Assembly: GCA_964436305.1 (NCBI GenBank)
Contig: CAYTCI010000008.1
Span: 1 to 64,000, forward strand
Reading direction: 5' to 3'
DNA: 64,000 nt
Source of the DNA: JAKPUX01 sp964436305
GTDB taxonomy: Bacteria; Zhuqueibacterota; Zhuqueibacteria; Residuimicrobiales; Residuimicrobiaceae
Part shown: piece by piece, positions 59,970 through 64,000 of the stretch
Position numbering within the stretch: position 1 is the stretch's first letter
Layout of the letters: every line of letters begins with the position of its first letter
Translations under genes and position numbers: made by a program
Notes under the pieces: model-generated
The model's input: only the letters and a program-made list of their open reading frames with translations
What the model was told of the DNA's origin: nothing
Databases searched by the model: none

Positions 59970-62000
59970 CTATTCGGCGGCCTGGATCAGCCGGGCGATG
60001 GGCTCAACCACCACCAGTTCGGTCTGGCCGCGCGACTTTTTGGCCTGGCCGATCAAGCCCTGTTTGGCGGCGGCCCAGTCATGACCGAGCTTCCGCCCCT
60101 CCTGGATCGCTTCTGCGGCCTGCAATCCGGCCGAGGCAAGGTCGGCAAGATCCTGCGACAGGCTCGCCATCTCACGGATCGCCGGCGCCTTTTCCATGAT
60201 CTGCAGCAGCCGGGCGTGGTTCTCCTGCCAGACCGCCAGCTGATTCATTACGGCATCCCCTTCAGGGCCGGCCGGCGTAGCGAGAAACGCTGTGACATGG
60301 CCCGCGAAAGCCCGGGCGGTCATCGATTCCGGCCGCGCGGCATCCACCACGCGCGTATAGGGCGACTGCTGCAAATAGGTCACGCCCTGGCTATGGCGCT
60401 CGTAAAGTTTCAGCGGCTCGACCACATCGGTGAGGGTTCGCAGGGCGCTGGTCTCCTGCTGATTGGTCAAGCGGCGCAGCATCATCTCATAATTCTTGAT
60501 ATGGGTCAGTCCAAGTTCCTCCATACCGGGCGAGATGACTTCCATGCGGCGGTACATGTCGTCGAGATCGCGCACCGAGGCGGGCGACCAGAAGCGCTCG
60601 GCGATGGCGGCAGTCCGCGGCCAGATGCGTGAATCGATGGTTTCGGGGGTGACCAGTTCAGCCCAGCTGGTGGCCTCGCCGCCGAGGATCCGCGCGGCCT
60701 CGGCCGGCGTCAGGGCGGAATCAGCCGGCACCGGATCATTGAGATAGTGATAGGAGGCCGGCTGGATCAGATCGATGTAATAGCCGTTGGAGAGAATGCC
60801 CTGGTAGCCCTGACGGGCGGACTGGACGAGGAACTGTGGACCACGCCAGGACTGGATGACGATATCCCTGGGCATCTGCGGATGGAGGGCCTCATCCCAG
60901 CCGACGAGCCGTTTGCCATGTTTGGTCAGGATCTTGAGCAGGCGGCCGTTGAAATAGGCCTGCAGCGAGTGGTTATCCTTGATACCGTTTTTCTTCATAA
61001 AGGCTTGAATGGCCGGATTGGCGTTCCACTGCTTGCCATTGTTCTCGTCGCCACCGATATGCAGATAGGGATCGGGAAAGAGCGCGGCCATCTCGCCGAG
61101 AAAGCGGTCGAGAAACTTGTAGGTGCTCTCCCTGGTGGGATCCATGGTGGGATCGAAGACGCCCCAGCGCCGCTCGATGGTGTAGGGGCCCGGAGCACTG
61201 GCCAGCTCGGGGTGGCTGACGAACCAGGCGGTGGTATGGCCGGGCATGTCGAACTCGGGATAGACGCGGATGCCGCGCTCATCGGCCCAGGCGATGATCT
61301 CCCTGATTTGCGGCTGGGTGAAGTACAGGCCATCCGACCCGAGGCGGGTCAACTCCGGAAAGAGCTTGCTCTCGACGCGGAAGCCCTGGTCCTCCGAGAG
61401 GTGGAGATGGAGGACGTTCATCTTGACCGCGGCCATGCCGTCGAGATTGCGCTTGATCACCTCCATCGGCATCCAGTGGCGGCAGGGATCGATCATCAGG
61501 CCGCGCCAGGGGAACCGGGGCTGGTCCTGGATGGAGAGGGCCGGAAAGTAGAACCCCTGTGTATCAGCCTGCAGCAGCTGCAGCAGGGTCTCGAGGCCGT
61601 GCAGCCCGCCGAGGTCGGTGACGCAGCGCAGTTCGATCCGCGCCGGTGTGATGGTCAGTTCGTAGGATTCGTCCTCACCGAGGACGACCTTGCCGGGCCG
61701 CTGGCAGGTGATCAGCAGCGCGGGATTGTCCACCCGGGTGGTGGCGGTAATGACATCCTGCGGCATGAAAAGACCGGTACGGCCGGAGAGGCGGCGGAGC
61801 ATACGGGTCGCCGCGCTGTAGAGCCGGGGGTCGGCCTGGCCGGCGACCATCGTAGTGAATGCGGCCTCGAGGCGGAACTGGCCCTCCGCCAGCGTCATCT
61901 TTGCGGGCAGCGGCATCAGGTTGAGGGGTGCGGCAGCCGGGAGCAGGGCGGGCCAGGCCAGGAGCAGGCCGAGCAGACAGATCAGCAGGTTCTTTTTCAT
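59970..62000 (-). CDS. secreted GH20 beta-N-acetylhexosaminidase
   Basis: 676 residues with signal peptide (MKKNLLICLLGLLLAWPALL). GH20b-type N-domain (about 25-155), then the catalytic barrel: WRGLMIDPCRHWMP, LHLHLSEDQGFRVE, PEFDMPGHTTAW, and catalytic Asp-Glu in HIGGDENNGKQW near 317-318, with later LVGWDEAL. All expected residues are there. It removes terminal GlcNAc or GalNAc. A C-terminal helical extension of about 200 residues is unassigned. It neighbours a peptide transporter and an SGNH hydrolase. Confidence 0.95.
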   Translation of the reverse strand: MKKNLLICLLGLLLAWPALLPAAAPLNLMPLPAKMTLAEGQFRLEAAFTTMVAGQADPRLYSAATRMLRRLSGRTGLFMPQDVITATTRVDNPALLITCQRPGKVVLGEDESYELTITPARIELRCVTDLGGLHGLETLLQLLQADTQGFYFPALSIQDQPRFPWRGLMIDPCRHWMPMEVIKRNLDGMAAVKMNVLHLHLSEDQGFRVESKLFPELTRLGSDGLYFTQPQIREIIAWADERGIRVYPEFDMPGHTTAWFVSHPELASAPGPYTIERRWGVFDPTMDPTRESTYKFLDRFLGEMAALFPDPYLHIGGDENNGKQWNANPAIQAFMKKNGIKDNHSLQAYFNGRLLKILTKHGKRLVGWDEALHPQMPRDIVIQSWRGPQFLVQSARQGYQGILSNGYYIDLIQPASYHYLNDPVPADSALTPAEAARILGGEATSWAELVTPETIDSRIWPRTAAIAERFWSPASVRDLDDMYRRMEVISPGMEELGLTHIKNYEMMLRRLTNQQETSALRTLTDVVEPLKLYERHSQGVTYLQQSPYTRVVDAARPESMTARAFAGHVTAFLATPAGPEGDAVMNQLAVWQENHARLLQIMEKAPAIREMASLSQDLADLASAGLQAAEAIQEGRKLGHDWAAAKQGLIGQAKKSRGQTELVVVEPIARLIQAAE

Positions 62001-62015
62001 GAATCTCCTCTCGGG

Positions 62016-63347
62016 TTATTTTTTAACCAGCATGCGATCATACAGCCAAAGGCCGGCCATGCAGATCACCCCCATGGCGGCGACCAGGCTCCACAGCAGC
62101 GGAGCGCGGGTGGCCACCCCCTGGCCGGCGGGATTCTTGATCAGGATTTCGAAGAGATAGCCGCCCAGCGGCGCACCGACGATCGTACCCAGGGCCATCG
62201 GCAAGTTGGCGTAGCCGAGGTAGAGCCCCTCCTGCCCTTTCGGGGCGATGGCGCCGATGTACTGGTAGATACGCGGCGAGGCGAACATTTCACCGACCGC
62301 CATCGAGGCGATCGAGATGAGAATGAAGAGTCCGGCCAGCGGCATCGCAAAGGAGCCGATGGCCACCTGCTGCAAGGCGCCGCCGTTGGTCAGGCTTGGG
62401 ATGATATTGAGCAACATACCCACCACCGTGACGCCGACGCCGGCCATGATCGATTTCAGCGGCGTCCAGTTTTTGGAAAAACGGGTCAGCAGCAGCTGGA
62501 AGCAGACGATCATCACCGGATTCATCAGGGTATAGAGTTCGACCGGCGCCTGTTTGTCGATAAAGCGCAGATAGAGCGGGATCAGATTGTAGATCTGGAC
62601 GTAGATGAACCAGAAAAAGCTGATCACCACCAGAAAAAAGACGAAGCGCAGGTTGCCAAGGACGATGAACATCCCCTTGATGGCCTGGCCGGCGGTTTTC
62701 GGCTTTTGCAGCGTGGTCCCCGCGAGGGGCTGCTGATACTGCGGTTCACGGTAAATGAAAAGGACGATCAACAGGCCGACCAGGGCGAAGAGGGTGGCCA
62801 CCCAGGTAAAGATGGCCGGGATGCCGAAATGGGTGCGCACGAAATAGGAGACCGTGCGGCCGAGCATCGAGCCGATGTTGATCACCATATAAAAAATGGC
62901 AAAGCCGAAGGTGGAATTGCTCCCGGAAGTCTTTTGCACCGTGCCGGAGATGCAGGGTTTGACGATGCTGCCGCCGATGCCGATCAGCAGGATCCCCCCC
63001 ACCACCGGGATGGTATAGTCGAGCACCGTGCGATCCATCCCGAGCAGAGCCGGCCAGAACTGCTGCAAGGTGCCCATGGTCAGATAGCCCAGGGCGATGA
63101 GGATAAAGGCGAGCACGAGGGATTTCTTGAAGCCGAAGCGATCGGCAAGGGTGCCGCTGAGGATCGGCAGGAAATAGATGAGCCCCCAGAGCAGGGTGCC
63201 GTTGAGAAAGGTGGCCTTGGTCGGGCCCATGCCGAGGGTTTCGTTGAGATAGATGACGACGAACGAGGCGACCGCGTAATAGGCAGCGCGTTCGAACAGT
63301 TCGATGGTATTGGCGGTCCAGAAGGTCGCCGGGAATTTGCTTTTCAT
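62016..63347 (-). CDS. POT/PTR-family proton-coupled oligopeptide transporter
   Basis: 443 residues, about twelve to fourteen helices. The N-terminal motif ELFERAAYYAV is the POT-family ExxERFxYY signature, which binds protons, here with Phe-Glu-Arg-Ala spacing. GTLADRFGFKKSL is the MFS cytoplasmic loop. The length is at the short end for POT (450-500). It lies 15 bp upstream of the GH20 gene and 12 bp downstream of the SGNH gene, so an operon is likely. Confidence 0.9.
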   Translation of the reverse strand: MKSKFPATFWTANTIELFERAAYYAVASFVVIYLNETLGMGPTKATFLNGTLLWGLIYFLPILSGTLADRFGFKKSLVLAFILIALGYLTMGTLQQFWPALLGMDRTVLDYTIPVVGGILLIGIGGSIVKPCISGTVQKTSGSNSTFGFAIFYMVINIGSMLGRTVSYFVRTHFGIPAIFTWVATLFALVGLLIVLFIYREPQYQQPLAGTTLQKPKTAGQAIKGMFIVLGNLRFVFFLVVISFFWFIYVQIYNLIPLYLRFIDKQAPVELYTLMNPVMIVCFQLLLTRFSKNWTPLKSIMAGVGVTVVGMLLNIIPSLTNGGALQQVAIGSFAMPLAGLFILISIASMAVGEMFASPRIYQYIGAIAPKGQEGLYLGYANLPMALGTIVGAPLGGYLFEILIKNPAGQGVATRAPLLWSLVAAMGVICMAGLWLYDRMLVKK

Positions 63348-63359
63348 GGGGCTCCAGGG

Positions 63360-64000
63360 TTAGGGGATGACCTGCCAGTTCCTGAGGGTAGTCTCCACCA
63401 GCGGCTTCCAGAGGGCATAGCCGGCACCATTACAGTGCATGCCGTCATCGCTCAGCTCCCGGCGCAGCTTGCCGCTGCTGTCGGCCACCGCGGTGTAGAA
63501 ATCGATAAAGTGATATCCTTCCTGTTCGCACAGCGTCTGGATCCAGCGGTTCAGTTCCTGGATTTGTGCGAGCGGGTGGGTCGCGAGGGCGGCCTCCTTG
63601 CCCGGCAGATAATCGTTGACCGGCATGATCGCGCCGACCGCGACCTTGATGCCTTGTTCTCTGGCCATGCGGCAGAGGCGGGCGATGTTGGCACGGCTCT
63701 CGTCCAGGTTCATGCGCTTGTCGGGCCAGAGGTCGTTGAGGCTGCCGCAAAAGAGGATCATGGCCATGGGCTTGAGCTGGGCGACATCCTGACGGTAGCG
63801 CAGCCAGAACTGGTGGGTGCTCTCGCCGCCGATGCCGCGGTTGAGCAGGGCCACACCCGGGAAATCCTGTGCCAGATTCCAGTTGTCGACCGAGGAGGAG
63901 CCGTAAAAGACGATGCGCTTCTCCCCCTGCCGCGGCGGACCCACCTCGGCATTGGTCTCCGCATAACGGGCGAGGGATTTGCTCAGGTTCTCCTGTTCGG
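63360..64000 (-). CDS. SGNH/GDSL-family hydrolase, 5' end outside the window
   Basis: Partial gene: codons remain open to the window edge (upstream residues read EQENLSKSLARYAETNAEV before VGPPRQG), so the GTG at 63944 is not the start. Block I IVFYGSSSVDNW carries the nucleophile Ser, block II NRGIGGEST the Gly, block III FCGSLNDLW the Asn, and block V DGMHCNGAGY the Asp-His pair. The fold is complete at the C-terminus. Members deacylate sugars or lipids; an acetyl esterase on amino-sugar oligomers would fit the neighbours. Confidence 0.88.
   Translation of the reverse strand, partial: EQENLSKSLARYAETNAEVGPPRQGEKRIVFYGSSSVDNWNLAQDFPGVALLNRGIGGESTHQFWLRYRQDVAQLKPMAMILFCGSLNDLWPDKRMNLDESRANIARLCRMAREQGIKVAVGAIMPVNDYLPGKEAALATHPLAQIQELNRWIQTLCEQEGYHFIDFYTAVADSSGKLRRELSDDGMHCNGAGYALWKPLVETTLRNWQVIP

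Noticed and set aside
1..64000. CRISPR arrays, tRNA/rRNA genes, transposases or phage genes
   Set aside because: No regularly spaced direct repeats, cloverleaf sequences or recombinase motifs were seen on reading; only short dyads and one 12-bp tandem repeat.

Overview
The window reads as chromosome of a GC-rich, Gram-negative, probably anaerobic bacterium of the FCB (Bacteroidota-like) assemblage, perhaps candidate phylum KSB1 or a Calditrichota relative. The reasons: five secreted proteins end in the YPNPFN-type C-terminal domain usual in that assemblage; there are Tat-exported Gfo/Idh/MocA proteins, a polysulfide/thiosulfate-type molybdoenzyme, several iron-sulfur ATPases, and conspicuous sigma-54 regulation. 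The phylum is an inference. I saw no rRNA, tRNA, CRISPR array, phage or insertion sequence.

Layout. 0-2.9 kb: two tandem Tat-exported oxidoreductases (minus). 3-5.1 kb: a secreted calcium-repeat protein behind a sigma-54 promoter with two upstream palindromes, then a barrel-like protein. 5.1-8.2 kb: an NtrC-type two-component pair (minus), divergent from 8.4-17.5 kb, a four-gene operon that looks like a synthase-dependent exopolysaccharide system: a giant hydrolase/deacetylase/hydrolase protein, a processive GT2 synthase, an outer-membrane-like barrel and a beta-propeller protein. A good -24/-12 promoter precedes it. 17.6-24.3 kb: a PAS/sigma-54 activator followed by an ORP-like cluster (NifX-like proteins, two ferredoxin-MinD ATPases, an Mrp/NBP35 protein, an MBL-fold protein). 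24.4-28.2 kb: radical SAM, CGGC and DUF89 genes mixed with gene remnants (a gutted FAD oxidoreductase, a 31-residue ferredoxin-like frame). 28.2-30.7 kb: WecB, then a DUF2202 protein whose promoter region copies the design seen at 3 kb.

30.8-37.3 kb (minus): a sulfur-respiration block with molybdoenzyme, four-cluster ferredoxin, NrfD-type anchor, split YeeE/YedE transporter, a rhodanese-like protein without its catalytic Cys and a DUF6150 protein, plus MobA. 37.3-42.2 kb (minus): a THEP1-like NTPase, ECF T- and S-type membrane proteins, an HGSNAT/DUF5009-type protein, CysK and CysE. 42.4-50.1 kb: esterases, a zinc dehydrogenase, a nitroreductase, a beta-helix protein and a second DUF5009-type protein. 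50.2-54.1 kb: a DUF4153 protein, an orphan histidine kinase and SixA. 54.2-64 kb: a GH18 chitinase-like enzyme, a class V aminotransferase, an M28 peptidase, PurC, a GH20 hexosaminidase, a POT peptide transporter and a partial SGNH hydrolase, which together suggest use of amino-sugar polymers and peptides.

The most interesting signals are the sigma-54 control points at 3.1, 8.3, 19.2 and 29.6 kb. Two of them, 26 kb apart, carry the same TCGACC-N4-GGTCGA upstream element, with a second copy or half-site at exactly the same 21-bp phasing. The other strong signal is the three-module exopolysaccharide protein with its own divergent two-component system.
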